Positions 9,764 to 24,163 of a stretch of DNA of 64,000 nucleotides are shown here, one piece after another (within the stretch, counting starts at the first letter, position 1; every line of letters begins with the position of its first letter). Source of the DNA: Monosporascus cannonballus (taxonomy: Eukaryota; Ascomycota; Sordariomycetes; Xylariales); contig QJNS01000246.1 in assembly GCA_004154925.1 (NCBI GenBank), positions 50,564-114,563 on the forward strand, given 5' to 3'. The notes under the pieces were generated by a model. The model worked only from the letters and a program-made list of their open reading frames with translations, was not told the origin of the DNA and did no database searches. Made by a program: the position numbers and the translations under genes.

Positions 9764-12700
9764 CGCCTTCAACTTAAACTGTTTCTGGTTTTTTTTTGCG
9801 GAAAGCCTTTACCTATGCAAAACCTAAGGCTCGCGCTGCCGAATACGGCAGAAATAACTTTAACACAAACGTAGCTAATAATGCCAAACCTTTTCTAAAG
9901 GCCTTATTTAATAAATTTTTTAAAACGTTTTTTGCGCCTTTATTTAATACGTCAACTTTAAAATCCGATTAATCTTTATTGTTTTTATATATTTAAAACT
10001 ATTTTTACTTAAATATCTTAATATAATTAAAACCTTATCTCCTAATTTCTCGTAATATGCCTATAATAAAAGGGGGGTTCGAACGTTAAGGGCGAACCTT
10101 AGAAATAAGACTACGGGATTTTAAATCAAAATAACGTATAAAATAATTTCTTTTAGCCTTATAGCGCTAAGTTATAAAGCCGGTAACCTTTAATAATAAA
10201 ATACCGTATAATTCTAAATAAACCGGATATCCGCCTATACGCATTTTAAAATATAATTAAATTATTTTAAGATTGTTTTAAAATCATTATTTAATAAACT
10301 TATTTATAACGTTAAGCTTTAACGTAACCGAACGAGCAAATCTTTTTTTTCAATTTCGAATTTGCCTAAATCGAAAACCGCGGTAACCTTTTATAAGGTT
10401 TATTTTCTTTTTCTGTAATATTAAAAAAAGATATTTTTTTCCAAGTCAAACTATCGTAAAATCTATAACGGGCCAAATATTATAGCAAAAGGTCCTTTTC
10501 GTATGTAAAAAGCGTTTTAAATAACTGTCGAAAACCATACTCAAGGCCGAAATATTTTTTGTAAGTGAGAATTTATAATTTCTAAAAACGTTCGGAAATT
10601 ATATTTATATTTATATAACTTGAAATATATTTTATTTACGATACTCTATTATCATAAATATTAAACGTTAAATTACTTAGGATTACATTAAAAAAATTGA
10701 AAAATAAGATGATTCAAAAATAATCGAGATTTACGAAACGAAACATAAAGGTAATTTTCTTAGCAATTTTAGCCTTAATATTTACGTTAAAATTATATCG
10801 ATTTACAAAGGCGTTATTTGCCGAAAATAATTAAGATATACGACGAAATTGTATTAAGAAATCCGTAATTCTGTTAATGATAAATTCTGCAATATTAACG
10901 TAATACGTATATAGAAATTCGTTACTATTTTCTATACAAATATTTAATAAAATATATCCGCCTTAAGCCGGTAATAAACGTTAAAAATATTAATAAAATA
11001 ATTAAAAAATAATTAAGGCAAAAGATAATTTGTCGAACCGTTATGCGAAATTCTTTAACTTAAGATAAAATAGGATTTTCCGATAATTAGCAATAAATTT
11101 ATACTAAATATCGTTAACGGTATTATTGCTATATTAAAATATTTTAGCCATTTTATTATTAATATTAACATATATTTTATCGCGATTATATGGCATTATA
11201 AATATATTTTTGACCTCGGCTTATTTTGTTATAATTTAATTAAAATATTGTTATTTTGCTCGATTCTTAATAATTGATAAAATATTACAATAATTATGAA
11301 ATAATATTTATTAATAACTATTAATTTCTTATATAATAATTATACTTTGCGCCGTTTGTTCTTCGTAAGTTGTATATAAATTTAAACATTTTTAATTATT
11401 CAATTTGCGCTTAATTTATTATCTTAAGTTATAACGAACTTTTTCGATATTATTTTATTCTGCCGAAATATTGGTTTTTAATGTCCAAGCCTTTTTGGTC
11501 TACGGATTTTAAAATAATAATTCGTCGGATTTCTGACGTTTGAGGAAAAAGAGCATTACAGAATCGGAAATTAAAAATTCTAAATACGATTATTTGAAAA
11601 ATATTTGAAAAATTAAGTAATAATAATTAAAAACAACGTATTAAAATAAGGCAAAATAATAAGATTTAATGAAGCTCGAAATATAAGGAATTAAGTAACT
11701 AAATTAAAAAAAACAAAGCAGAAAAATTGTAATTAGCGCAAAATTTTAATTAAAAAGTTTTAGGTAAAATATAAAAAACTTAAAGGCTTATCGATAAAAA
11801 ATTTTGCATTTACAAAATTTGAAATAATATTTGCCTAATTTAATAATCCTAATTATCTTTTTAACATTTTTTTAATTAAATATTCAAAATAAAAAATAAA
11901 GGATAAATTAAAATAATCGATAAAATATATATTATTTTTTTTAATTTCCTTACCACCTTAATAACCGGCCTTAAAATAATTATATTTTAGTAAGAACAAA
12001 TTTTTCAAATAATATGAATATCTTTTATGTAAAACGTTATTCCTTTATTATAAATAACGCAAAAACTACTTCTTTAAAATAATTTTTTTAAAGTTTTTTA
12101 TAATGCTTTTAAAATAAATGCCTTTATACGCATAAACTGAAATAATATATTTATCAATATTTTGCTAACTATACGTTAAAATAATTCTTTTCTAAAAAGT
12201 AAACGGGTGTTTTTCTAATACTTGCGAATTTCGCGGATTATATTTATTGAAAAATATTAATAATAAAGTAATTGTCAAATAATCCAAGTTATATATTTAT
12301 TACTACGCTTCTGTTTATAACGCCAAATCTCAGGCGTAAGTGCTTTTGGCTAAAGCTTTATGGGCTTACCTAACATTTTTTTAGCAGATTTTAGAACAAA
12401 GCTAATTAATAATACTGGCTTATCTTATACTGTACGTCGAATAAGCATATGTTCAGTAAATTTAAGTAACGGGGGAAAATCAAGAATTAAATTATTCGAA
12501 TTTTGATTAAATTCGTTTTGGGTATTATTAATTGGTAAAGGATATAAAATATTACTTAAAACAGGAAATCTTTCAATTATATTATTACGGTAATATTAAG
12601 TTCGAATTGATATAAATAAAATATATAATTTGAATATAAAGGTTTAATAGAAAAAGAAAATAAGCGATATTTGAAAAAATTAATACGTAATTTTAAGACC

Positions 12701-13899
12701 TTATATCACCAGCCATCTATATGATTTCGATTATCTTTTTTTTATTTTTGCCATTTATCCGTTTGCTATAAAAAGAAATTTTATTATGGCTTTAATCGAA
12801 TTTACTGTAATACTGAAATAATATTATAAAGTTTCGAAAATTATGGCTTTGGCGTTAATGATTTAAATAACGATAAATCGTTGCAAAATATTGTTTTTAC
12901 AAAATAATAAATTAAATTAGGATAATAATTTAAAAGATTCTATTATTAAAAGCCAGGATAATAACGAAATACCTGACGAAGATTATCTGCTAAAAGGCGA
13001 TAATAAATATTACCAAAGCGAAAGGCCAATTAAAATAAATCCGAATTAAAAATATGATATTCGAAATCCAAGTTCGAAAATTCATTATTTATAATTTAGC
13101 CAATAGCTACTGAACGAAAAACAACCTAATTTAACGAACTTACCCAGCTAAAAAAACCGCTTTAATATATTAAATTATTTGAACCGACCTTAATTTCAAA
13201 TACGATAAAAGGCCGAATTTCCTCTTATTAACCGAGAATATTATGAATATCGGAAACGTTAGGACAAAAATTAAATGGTTTAATTCCAGCGGCAATTATA
13301 GTTTTAAATGAACGTTAATAGCAAAAATACCGAAAACTTATTAAACGAAATTATCGAAATATTTAATGGGATAAACCGTAATTCGGAATATTAAAAGAAT
13401 TTTATATATATTTATTAACGAATAACTGGGCAGCTTAAAATTAAATGTTGGCAATATGAGTATTACTTTATACATTTTACTTTTCTTAAAAAAAGGAATA
13501 AGTTCCATAACAAAAAACTGAAGGAATAATATATGCAATAAGGAAATAAATTAAACGTACTTAAGTATTAAAAATAATATCTCTGATATAATTATGGTAT
13601 ATATAGTATGAAATAATCTTAAAATAGTTATTATCTAACCTTTTATTAAAATTTCTTTATTAAACTTTATTTATTTTTAATTCCTTTTTCCCCTTTTTAA
13701 AGGTAATAAGTTTAAAACAATTTGTATTTATTATAATTAAAATTTAACATTATTAAAATATTTAATTTTAATTAAATTCTTTTAATTAATTATTTCGTAT
13801 TTTAGTATTTACCTACCAGAGATTTCCTAAATAAATATTTCCGAACTATAATATTATTTTCCGATAACCGCTTTAAACTACCAGCAAAAAATATATATA
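9764..13899. other. RIP-mutated AT-rich region, elements not identified
   Basis: About 4.1 kb with abundant TAA stops and depleted CpA/TpG, so almost certainly old repeats. On the plus strand longer quasi-coding stretches exist (9780-9990 and 12290-12620), where codons look like decayed protein once TAA/TAG are ignored, but I cannot assign a family. No terminal repeats or target duplications were recognised. Confidence 0.5.
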
Positions 13900-15100
13900 A
13901 AATATATACGGACATATATTACTACGGTTATTAAATATGGACATAAAAATATCCTTTTAAAATCTTAGATATTAATTAGTTATAACGTTTAAATTATGCC
14001 TTATTTGGTATTTTTATTCCAAAAAGATATTATTGATTAAATTAACCGAAAATAGAAACAGCATTATTTTCTATTTAATATTTAACTTTGTATTATTAAA
14101 TCGAATAAATTTAATAGCAATAAATTATTACGTCGGCTAAAAAAACTAGGAATAACCGACGGATTTCGCGTTTTTATTACAGACAATAGCCTTAATATTG
14201 AACAAACAATTGTGTAAAAATAATTCTATCAAAAATTAAATAATAAATTCTAATAAGTAAACGAAATTCGACATTATATATATGTCGTATGTTTTACAAA
14301 AGGCACCGAATAACTTTTTTAAGGCTTATAGCATGAGGTTATCGAAAAAAAATTAAAAAAGCTTTGGACGAATAAAAAAAATATTCATAAACTTGTCCAA
14401 ATGGGGCAAAACTCTTATTAACCCGAATAAAAAACATATAATTATACTGGTACGTATTTTTTAAAATAATTATAAAATATTTATTAAATTTATTTCGATT
14501 CCTACAAGAAAAACCCTTTTATAAATCCAATAAGATATAATTATAAATAAAAGTTTAAATAACAAAAACCTACTTTAGATACTCCGGAACGTTTATAGCC
14601 GTTAAAGTTCGGTAACTGTTTTCTTATTATGTGCTATAAAAATATATATCATAATTCAGAGATTTATACGCGAATATCCATTACTAAAAAAAGCAGATTA
14701 TATATTGCCCTTTAACGGTATTTATTTTATTGATTATTTGGTTAATATATTCAAATACTTTATTTAAATAACGAACAATTTCAGTGTTTCTCGAGAAAAC
14801 TATATCTCCTCTATAATAAGCGGGTACAAAATTATATTTAATCATTTTAGTAAATGCAAAAAGCATATCGTTAAGGCTTGATAGAAATACTCCCCGGTTA
14901 AAAAACCAAAAAAATAAAAAACAATAGAAAATAGGAAAAAACCAAATACTTTTTTAATTTTATTAACTGACCATTAATATAATTACGACCGTTGCGAAAA
15001 AGTACTAAATTAACAATTTTGAAAGTTTTTAAATAAATTACTAAGTTATTTATTAATAATCATTTATTAATTTATTATTTCGTCCTAATTTACCTATTAT
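13900..15100 (+). pseudogene. hAT-family transposase remnant
   Basis: Plus-strand reading shows KKLGITDGFRVFITDNSLN (about 14139-14190), matching the hAT core segment in which a helix is followed by [LY]G..[VT]DNA.NN. Downstream lies IEKKLKKLWTNKKNIHKLVQ (about 14340-14402), like the hAT segment ending GP.GKLHN.V, and then PIRYNYK near 14527, like the conserved [ND].TRWNSWY box. The order and spacing fit a hAT transposase of fungal Restless/Tfo1 type. Stops and frameshifts occur throughout. Inverted repeats and 8-bp duplications were looked for but not found, so the element borders are unknown; decayed coding-like DNA extends to about 15.6 kb. Confidence 0.5.
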
Positions 15101-15882
15101 TAAATAATACGGCAATTAAATTTCGTATTTGCTTTAATAATTACGAAAAGTATTTCAAATTAAAATTATTTAATAATGCACTTTATAAGGAAGCCGGTAA
15201 ATATTTTAAGTAAATATATAAAAAGTATTTAGAAAAGTATAATAAACGGAATATATAATTTATTATACGTGCTTTTATTTCGAAATACGAAAATCTTACC
15301 GAAAGTCTTTTGTTAAATTTAAGTTTTAAAAAAAGCGGTTCGATATATCGCATTAACGACAATCTGTAAAAGGATATTATTAACGATTTTCTTTAATACG
15401 AACGTAAGTAATTAAAAAATATTTCGAAAATTCTTTTTAATAATATTATTTAAATATCTGTTTTAACGAAATCGTTTTAATGTGTATAATAACGGATTAA
15501 TAATATATTCTCCCGATTTACTTACATTATATAGGATTTATTATATATTTAATATTTTTCCTCATTAATATAAAATATCTTGAATTTTATTAGATTAAAA
15601 TAGTATTTTAACCGTTTAGTAAAATTAGGGTATTAATTCAAATTAATTCAGATTATATTATTTTATATTTGAACCAGAATATTTCATTTAGATAATAATG
15701 TTATATATAGTAATAACGAACCCGCTTATGCTCGAAAACGATTCGAAAAACGTAAGGAAAAAATGCAAAAAAGTTTAAATTCTATTTATCGAAAACCTAG
15801 AAAAATTGCCGGGTTGATATAACCTATTACTAGATGAAATTTACGAAATATTAGATCACGATTTAAAGAATCCAGATACAAC
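15101..15882. other. RIP-mutated AT-rich DNA before Gypsy G
   Basis: Probably the 3' part of the hAT element (dimerisation domain expected here but not recognisable). It ends at CGAGA (15883-15887), the left target duplication of Gypsy G. Confidence 0.4.
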
Positions 15883-15887
15883 CGAGA

Positions 15888-16034
15888 TGTTACGACACTA
15901 GCAAAACGGCGTTTTTAGCCGCCGTTTCGCTATATATATGCAATCGCTGCGGGCTTGCTAAATAGCTCTTTTTTTTCTTCCTCGGATGACAACAGAATAT
16001 CTTCCAGAAACCCAGAGGCGTACAGAGCCGTAAC
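15888..16034 (+). repeat. 5' LTR of Gypsy G
   Basis: Starts TGTTACGACACTAGC, contains the hairpin-forming pair GGCG...CGCC around 15908-15925 followed by TATATATA, and ends GCCGTAACA. Less mutated than the interior. Confidence 0.88.
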
Positions 16035-18699
16035 AATTTGTTATACCTTTAAAAAAAACTTTATAGCAATTTACATAATTCCGTTATAATACCGCTTACG
16101 CCGCGCCCCAGGTCCGCCGTTATTACGTCGTTACCTCGCTATAATATCCCCAGATTTCCCGACCCTTAAAAAGGGTAATACTGGTATTAATACATCTGCT
16201 TTTAAATATAAACAAAGTAATAACATAACGTTATTTTTTTCACATACGAATTCCAAGGTATTTTTTTACGAATTCCCTCATTTAGCTACCGCCATAATAC
16301 GGTTTACTTACGATTTGATGCCGTTAAAGCATTTCTTTAAAGAATACGAATATTTTTAAAAGGTATTTAAAGATATTTTCGCAAATTTTAAGAAAATTTA
16401 TTAACGGTTAAAATTCGAAAATACTTAAATTAAAAAAGTAATTTACGAATACAAAATAATTAATACGAAAAAATAAATATTTATTATATGAAAATTACCG
16501 GTTTTACTACCGTTTAATTACTGTAAATTAAGCCATAGCCGACCGAAATTAATTTCGTAAATATTCTATAATTATAAAATAATTATTATAATAAACGAAA
16601 TAGTCCGCCTGTAAAATTTTGTATTTATAAAAATGTTTAATTATTGTAAAATATTTATGATCATAAATTATAATTATAAAAAGTATATTAAGGTTATTCG
16701 TTAATATTTTATCTAACATAACTTTATAATTCGGTATTGTTTAGCCGTTAACGGACTTATAATATACCCTTTTCGAAATAACGGATAATTATTGCTTTTA
16801 CGGTTTAAAACCGCTGATATTTAAGGGCGACATTAAAAATTTAAGAGTTTATTAGAAACAATATATTAATTGACGTTTTTAATATATCTAAAATTTGCGA
16901 TTAATCGAAATATTTATTTTTCGGCTCTAAAACGTAATATATATAATTTAATATTTTTAAAGTAATATATATTTATGTATATGTAATAAAATTAATAATA
17001 AAATAATATAATTTATAAATCCCGAAATATATTTATATGGATAACGACATATAAAAAATATATTTTTGTTTTTAAATTAAGTTTATACTTTTATTAATAT
17101 ATTATTTTAGATTTATAAGGATATTTAAACCCTGGAATAATGCTTAATAATATTTGCCGATTTTATCGATATTTTTAAACGTTTAACCGATTAAAGCCGG
17201 TAACCGCCAGCTTTATATATTATCGTATTATAGTAAAAAATTACCTGAATATTTCAGGAAACTTTTGTTCCGCAAGTATAATGCATTGGCCATAAAAATA
17301 ATTAAAGTAAATATGGCTTTTTAAAAATCTTTTTAATAACATTTTGAATCAGGTTTTTCGCAAACATATAGCTAAAAACCAAACAGCCGATAAAATAATA
17401 TTATAATGTTGGCCGAACGCCTCGGCGCCTTTCAGGCTCGAACTTATATAATTAAATACGGTAATAACCAGAAATACTGGCTCCGTTCTTTTTTAACCGA
17501 AAAAAAGGTCATGTCGGCATAAATTAAATTTTTATATATATTGCAAAAAACAATTATTATTTTTTTAATATGCTTTAACCGGTATTTATAATTTATAACG
17601 ATTAATAAAATGTTTATAATACTATAATTAAATATATAATACGGTATGATAAGGAAATAGTTAATCTTTAAAATAAAGTACATTTAAAAACATTTATTAA
17701 ATTAATAAAAAAATAATAAATTAAATTTATATTTGTATTTTATAGGCCTTAATATATTTATATCCGTTTTGTTTTAATTATAACTTAATAATAATGTAAT
17801 ATTATCGGTACGGTTTATAAGATATTACGGATATTTTCTTATAACATTTATTAGTAATAATTTTACGTAGTAAAATAATATTTTTTATTATTTAATTGTT
17901 ATATCCTATTAAATTAAATTAATAAATAATTTTATAACCGGTTTTATTATAACGGTTTATACGGTATAATTCCGTATATATTGTGTTACGAAAAACCTTA
18001 TTTTTTACCGATAACTCTTAACCGGTTTTAATATTGTTTTTAAGTTATTTTAACATCGAAAATATAACCTGTTAATTAATTAAATAGCGGAAATAATACG
18101 TATAAATAACGAAACGGTATCGTAATTCTTAGTTTTTTTATTTTCAGTAAAATTATATCGTAAATTTTTAATCGTTTTACTTTTAACGTTATATCTATAA
18201 GGGTATAATTATTTTGCATTATTAACTTTTTAACGTTTTACCGTATAAAAAATATAATAATAAATTTTATACATTTAGCTAGATTTGTTATTTTTATAAA
18301 TATATTATGTGAAATCGCTACCATATTTTCCCAGCCGTTATCTGTAAACGAAACGGCATTATTAACGTTAATTAAAATTTAGCGAAATATTTTTATTTAA
18401 AATAGTAATATCGATTTAAATATTATTTCATTTAAATTCCGCCTTTTTTATAAGTAAATAATTAATGCGCTTTAAATATATTATATAATCGAAAAAGATA
18501 TGCAAAAATATTTTAATTTTAAATTATCGATAATAATAATTGCAATTTTAAAAAAGCTATTATTTAAGTATTGTGACTTAAGAAAAAGATTCGTTTTACG
18601 TAATGCCGACTCCTTATTATCGTACTAATTTTTCGATCATGAAATCGAATTGTTTCCAAGTTAAACGTTACCGTATAACCGCATAAAAGTTATATCTTT

Positions 18700-20960
18700 T
18701 TACGAACTGTTAACGGTACGGAAATATATCGATAAATATTTAAAAAAAGCTTTTATTTACCTTAATAATATTTTAATAATAATTTTTATTTTGTTCCGAA
18801 AAAAACCGGGAAATAAAATATGTATTTATGTTAATTATTATAACCTTAATAACGTTACGGTAAAAAACCGTTACTTTATTTTTTTAATTAGAGAAACCTT
18901 AGACGTTTTTTTTATTTAACGCAATATTTACGAAATTGGATATCGCTACAGTTTGTAATTATCTACATATCCCTTTTACGAATATACAACAAATAATTTT
19001 TATAATTTGATTTAAATTATTTAAATACTTTATTGTAAAGTTCGACATAATATATACCTCAAGTTCGTTTTAATATTATCATAATTATATATAATTCGAC
19101 TTATTAAACAAATATATAATAATTTATTTAAACAATATTTTAAATTAAAAAATAAATAAAGAAAATACAAAGTTTATATAAAAAATAATCAGTTATTTTG
19201 TAATTACGAAATTAACGATTAATATCAGGATATACGAATTTAACGCAACGAAAATACGTTATTTAAGTCTAATAACTTTTACCGAAAATTTTATTATAAA
19301 TTCCAAAAAGTTTAAAAGTATTTAATGATAAGAAATACTTGTAATGTTACGAAAATTATGATATTTTTTCAGTTTCGCGAATTTTTACCTGCGATTTATA
19401 AAAGGCTTTTTATTAGTTGTAAAGCTTTTAATTATTTGAATAAATAAAACGAAATAAATAAATCTTTTAACGAAAAATACCGTAATAGCTTTTTAATACT
19501 TTAAAAATGCCTTTTTTACGGTATTAAATTTATTATCTTACGATTTTCGGCATAAAATAATTTTAAAAGCCAATATTTCCAATTAAGCGTTAAAAGTCTT
19601 TTCCTAATATAATACCTTAAGGGTTTTATGGCTTACCGCCATTTGATAATAAAATAAAATTTAATAAAATATAACTATAAGATTTAAAATAAAAAATTAT
19701 TAATTATTGTAAACCTTTCGAAAAATGGCGTCCGGAATTATGAGGAGTCGAAAAACCTATATAGATTATAACTGATTATAAAAATTTATAATATTTCGTT
19801 ATTATATAGCTTTTAATTTACAACAAAATGCATGAATCAAAATTCTTTAACCATTTCCGGTTTTAAATAATTTATAAACCGGGAAAATAAGTTACGGTTC
19901 CGGATACGTTATTGCGTTAGTTCGGTAGTTAATGTGCCGACCGTTATAATATTATTAACGATAAAATAATATACCGATATCGAATAATATTTTTATCCGA
20001 ATAATAAAAAGCCTTTTTAAAACATACGTTATATATATTAATTAACTGATAAACGTATTAATTAATAATGCTTATAAGTTATTTATATTAATTATAATAT
20101 TTTGGCGGTATTTATAAATTTAATTTGCAAACGGTTTAAATTAAATCTTTTTAAGTTATTTAAAATTACGAAAACTCATTATAAGGTAATATAAAAGCGT
20201 ATTTACGTTATAAATAAATTATTTATACCGGGTAATAAAGTTTCAAAATTATAAATATTATATTACAGTTATAATATAACGGTTATAAATTACTCAGAGC
20301 TTTTTAAAATATATATTTTATTACGAAGAAATTATTATTAATTACTTTATTATGGGATATAGTTATATTCGTATAAAGCTATTATTTTTGCCGCCTTATT
20401 AAAACGTTCAAAATTTCGCCGACGGGATTTTTTGATTTTTTACTCGTCCCGTTCCGATTATAAAGCGATATTTCCGTAAATTACGGCGGTCCTGTTCTCT
20501 TTTGTAAAAGATTCGAATATATTTATGAATATGTTTTTATAATAATTAATAAACTTATAAAAATATGTTATTTTATTGCCGTTACGGATATATTTATAAT
20601 TATTTTCGGTAATATTCTTTTTCTATATATATTACTTCTGTAGTACCACAACCATAAATATATAAAATTACGGTATATAATTTGTTTTAAATTTTTGAAG
20701 AAAATTAAGCCGATATTTAGGTATTACGTTGGCGTTTGGACATTTTATTACCTTTAAATTAATAATTAAACGAAAATCGTTAATACAGTAATAAAATAAT
20801 ATTTACGAAATTACTATTCGTTTATTAAGATAATTAAGCAAATTAATATTTCCGATTAAATTTATTAATAATAATGATATATCCAAAAATATTGGCGTTT
20901 CGCCTCTTTTTTTTATTAATTATAATTTTTACGTTATTATAAGCACGGAACCGTAACAAT
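18700..20960 (+). pseudogene. Gypsy G pol remnant (RT, RNase H, integrase)
   Basis: RT: a frame with KKPGNKICIYVNYYNLNNVT (18815-18870) and NRYFIFLIRETL (to 18903) is the conserved '[VK]KPGG.LR.CVDYR.LN..T.K[ND]RYP.PLI.E' block. RNase H: YNYKIYDKKLLIIV followed by ITDYKNL (about 19665-19790) is the 'NY...[DE]KELLA[IV]...DHKNL' block. Integrase: a [IV]I[VI]NKLIKI strand (about 20540) and TKIVNTVIK*YLRNY (20770-20812) followed by a GVSPFF-like segment (about 20900) are the DDE core. Several frameshifts and many TAA stops; non-functional. The YxDD box was not clearly found. Confidence 0.75.
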
Positions 20961-23129
20961 TTTCCAAAATTCTCAAAACGCATATATATTAAAAAAATAA
21001 ATCAAGGCAATAAATTATACGAATAAATTAAAATAAATCTTTAAAAAATTAAAACATTCATAACAGAAACGCAAAACCGGTACGCGGAATAAGTTAACCG
21101 ATATTATAGCAATATTAGTACTTTCGCAGAAAAAAAAGTGGATCTGGGTTAATATATATTATATAAAATTAAGACGACTTAGGCATGAACTTAATAATAA
21201 ATAAATAAGCTCTTTGTTTATTAGTATAACATATCTTTGCGCCGTAGTTGTAAAGCTGCTGGTATAATATAAGTTATTTTTAAGTTTATATATTTTTTTC
21301 ATTTAACGTTATAAGTTAGATTGTTTAAAGCAAAAGATAATAAATAGGGAATAGGACAATGGAGCCGAAAGCATTATCGTTATAAATACGGATAATATGG
21401 AAAACGTTAAATAATATTTTAAAAAATCCTAAGTTTTAAGAATATTAAATACGGCCTTTAATATAAGGTTAAATAGCCGTAATTATATCGCCTTACTTGG
21501 GAACCGGTTATAAATCTTGAAGGATGCAATTTTAATATCGCTAAATTTTATAAAAATAATTCCAGCAAATTTAGGTTACCCGATTATTATTAAATATTAC
21601 TAGAATAATAATGGAAGATAACGTAAAACGTACGTAAAAAATATAATTTTATTAAGCCAGTATTACGGTACTAACATAAAATAATTTACATGATATTAAA
21701 ATTAATGAAAATAAAAATTAATTTTATTAAGGCTATAAATAATTAAATTACAAATATTAACAGCCAAATAACCGCTTATTATTATAATAATTATGCAATA
21801 TAAGGTGGTGCGGTATTACGATAATAATGTAACGAGTAGAAGTTATTAAAATGTAAAAAGAACGTTACGATATCGACGTCCGCCTAATCGGAACTTAATG
21901 CTATAAAAATAATAATATATATTTTATTATAGAAAGCGTATTTTATTAACGTCCATTCCTATTAATTTTCGTTATTTATAATTAAATAATATTCGATTAC
22001 TTTTTTTAGGTAACGATCTAGGTATTAACTTATTATCGTAAAATTACTATTACGTTATTGCGGAATATAAGTTTCGGTATATTTATAACATTATTTGTAA
22101 TATAAAAATTATAGTATATATTAAGGTTTAACGGACCGCAATTTGCGTTATATATTTAATTCTTTTATAAATAATGTTAAAGGCGTAATTATAATTAAGA
22201 GATAATATTCACCTTTTTTTGGCATTTGTTATACCGAATACGGTAAGGTAGGTTTTTTCGGCCATTTCGAAAACGGTATAAAGTCGAAATACTGTCCCGT
22301 AAAATTCTCGACGAAAACCGTTAAAATACGCGTACGTCTCGTTATCGTCGTCTTCAAAAATCGGCTCGTTATCGTTATTACGATTAACGTCGAAAAAAAA
22401 AATCAATCTAATAAAAAAAATATCCAAATCCAAAGAATTATCTTAAACGCCTTTTATTAATTATGTATCAAAAAATTAGGATAATAATAATGCCTTGTAA
22501 ACCTAACATTAATATTACGACATATATAATTTATTAATTAATTTATTTTTTTGTATTTAATATAAAATATATATTTTACCATTATAGCAAACGCGAAAAA
22601 ACATCAAAAAGAAATAATTTTTAATATCGGGTTTATAATTAAGAAAACTATATTTAAAATAATTTATGCATAAATATTTCGCGTAAATGGGCGTTGCATA
22701 AATAATATAAGGTTCAAAAAATATTATTAGGGTAACGAAAAAAAATTATAAAACGGAAAACAAGAAAAATATTATAAAAATAACGAAAAAATAAAAAACA
22801 AAATTTAAGGGAAAATCTGGTATTTATATCGCGAAAATGGTAAAAACGGGAATATAGCAAAATCTAATCGAATTAAGAACATCTCGTTCGACAACATTAT
22901 TATTCCCGTATTAGAATTAACGTTATATATTTTTTATACGGCACCCCCTTATTCGACCACTGCCGCGGCCCTACTTCGGTTATACCGCGCGTACGCCACA
23001 TTAACGCCACGACCCTTTGCGACACCTAATACGCCACCAGCTAGCTAAGGTTCGAATTCGGGAAAGGCATTTATGTTTTTCATTTTTTTTATGTAATTAG
23101 GAACAACTGCTTTAAGAAAAAAGGGTCAT
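20961..23129 (+). other. Long 3' region of Gypsy G
   Basis: About 2.1 kb between integrase and 3' LTR. It contains a 74-codon open frame on the minus strand (22209-22433) with an acidic, Asn/Asp-rich character but no known domain, and a GC-rich patch at about 22940-23050 that escaped mutation. A polypurine tract AAGAAAAAAGGG lies at 23114-23125, 4 bases before the LTR. Whether this space once coded something is open. Confidence 0.45.
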
Positions 23130-23276
23130 TATTACGGCATTAGCAAAGCGGCTTATTTAAGCCGCCGTTTCGCTATATATATACAAGCGCTGCGTGCCTG
23201 CTAGATAGCTTTTTTTTCTTCCTTATACAACAACAGAATATCTTCTAGAAACCCAGAGACGTACAGCGTCGTAGCA
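23130..23276 (+). repeat. 3' LTR of Gypsy G
   Basis: Aligns with 15888-16034 over the full 147 bp; ends GTCGTAGCA and is followed by CGAAA, the mutated target duplication. Confidence 0.88.
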
Positions 23277-24110
23277 CGAAAATAACGAAAACAAAAATTA
23301 AGTATTCCGGATATCTCCAGATGTTAGTTGGACTACTAGAGTAAGCGGATTTTAACATAAAGGAACTCCATTTAAGGATTACTTTCGCAAAAAAAGAAAA
23401 AGGTTAATTAATACCAAAAATAAAAGTATTATTACAAGATACGCGAACAAGATTTCGAAAAGTAAAATTTTAACGTTTATTTAAAACCGGCCGTTTTTCT
23501 AAAATAAATTAAAACCATTATTATAATTACAGCAAATTTAGTCTATAATTATTAAATTAAAGTAACAAGAAATATAAAGAACAATTCGTAACTTTTAAGG
23601 GCAAATTAAATTTGATATAAAGCTGTTTTTTTATTTCCTTTATTTATTATCTATTTCTGTTGCATAATACATAAATTTTTATTATAAGAAATATATGTTT
23701 ATATATATTAACATTACAGAAATAATTGTAAAACGATAATGTTATATATATTATTCTTGTTATAATAAAAAGATAAAACTTTTTTTCACCGCTTATATGA
23801 CTATATACACTTCATTTTCTCCAAAAACGTTCGCTTATATATGTACTTAATTTAAAGTTTGCGAAATACTTACTTATTATTATATTGTTATTATAATTAA
23901 CAATTTTGCGTTATTACATTAATAGATTTAATTATAATAATAAGAGTTTATTAAAATAATTATATAATACATATTTGCTAATAATTTAATAGATGCAATA
24001 GTAGTTAATATAATTTGTATAAGGTAAACGCCTCGCCAGTTAATTCTGGAATTAAAAAATTACCTGGTGCTAAAAAAAGAATTTTCTGCGTTATAAAATA
24101 ACCCCCTGTT

Positions 24111-24163
24111 TGGAAAATAATACTTAAACGCCCGGCTGGAAAAATAGTATCTAAGCGTCCGGC
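24111..24163. repeat. Two direct copies of a 26-27-bp word, possible transposon end
   Basis: TGGAAAATAATACTTAAACG plus CCCGGC (24111-24136) is followed immediately by TGGAAAAATAGTATCTAAGC plus GTCCGGC (24137-24163). Two tandem copies next to CCCCCTG look like the subterminal repeats of a fungal DNA transposon. No inverted partner was found in the window. Confidence 0.55.

Larger units (their letters stand above)
15888..23276 (+). mobile_element. Gypsy G: complete RIP-mutated Gypsy LTR retrotransposon
   Basis: 7,389 bp with 147-bp LTRs (15888-16034 and 23130-23276) whose ends are mutually inverted (TGTTACGAC...GTCGTAACA type). Target duplication CGAGA (15883-15887) / CGAAA (23277-23281), differing by one G-to-A change. 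Plus-strand pol remnants are readable in the order RT, RNase H, integrase, which defines the Gypsy (Metaviridae) type. About 2.1 kb separate the integrase from the 3' LTR, long for a Gypsy element. The LTRs are unrelated to those of Gypsy A-F. Confidence 0.9.

Noticed and set aside
9764..15882. Mitochondrial DNA insertion (high AT, many A/T runs)
   Set aside because: CpG is frequent and CpA/TpG depleted, as in the neighbouring transposons; no mitochondrial gene was recognised, and an hAT remnant is present.
22209..22433. Acidic 74-codon minus-strand frame as a confirmed gene
   Set aside because: Kept only as an observation inside Gypsy G; AT-rich DNA yields such frames by chance and no domain is visible.
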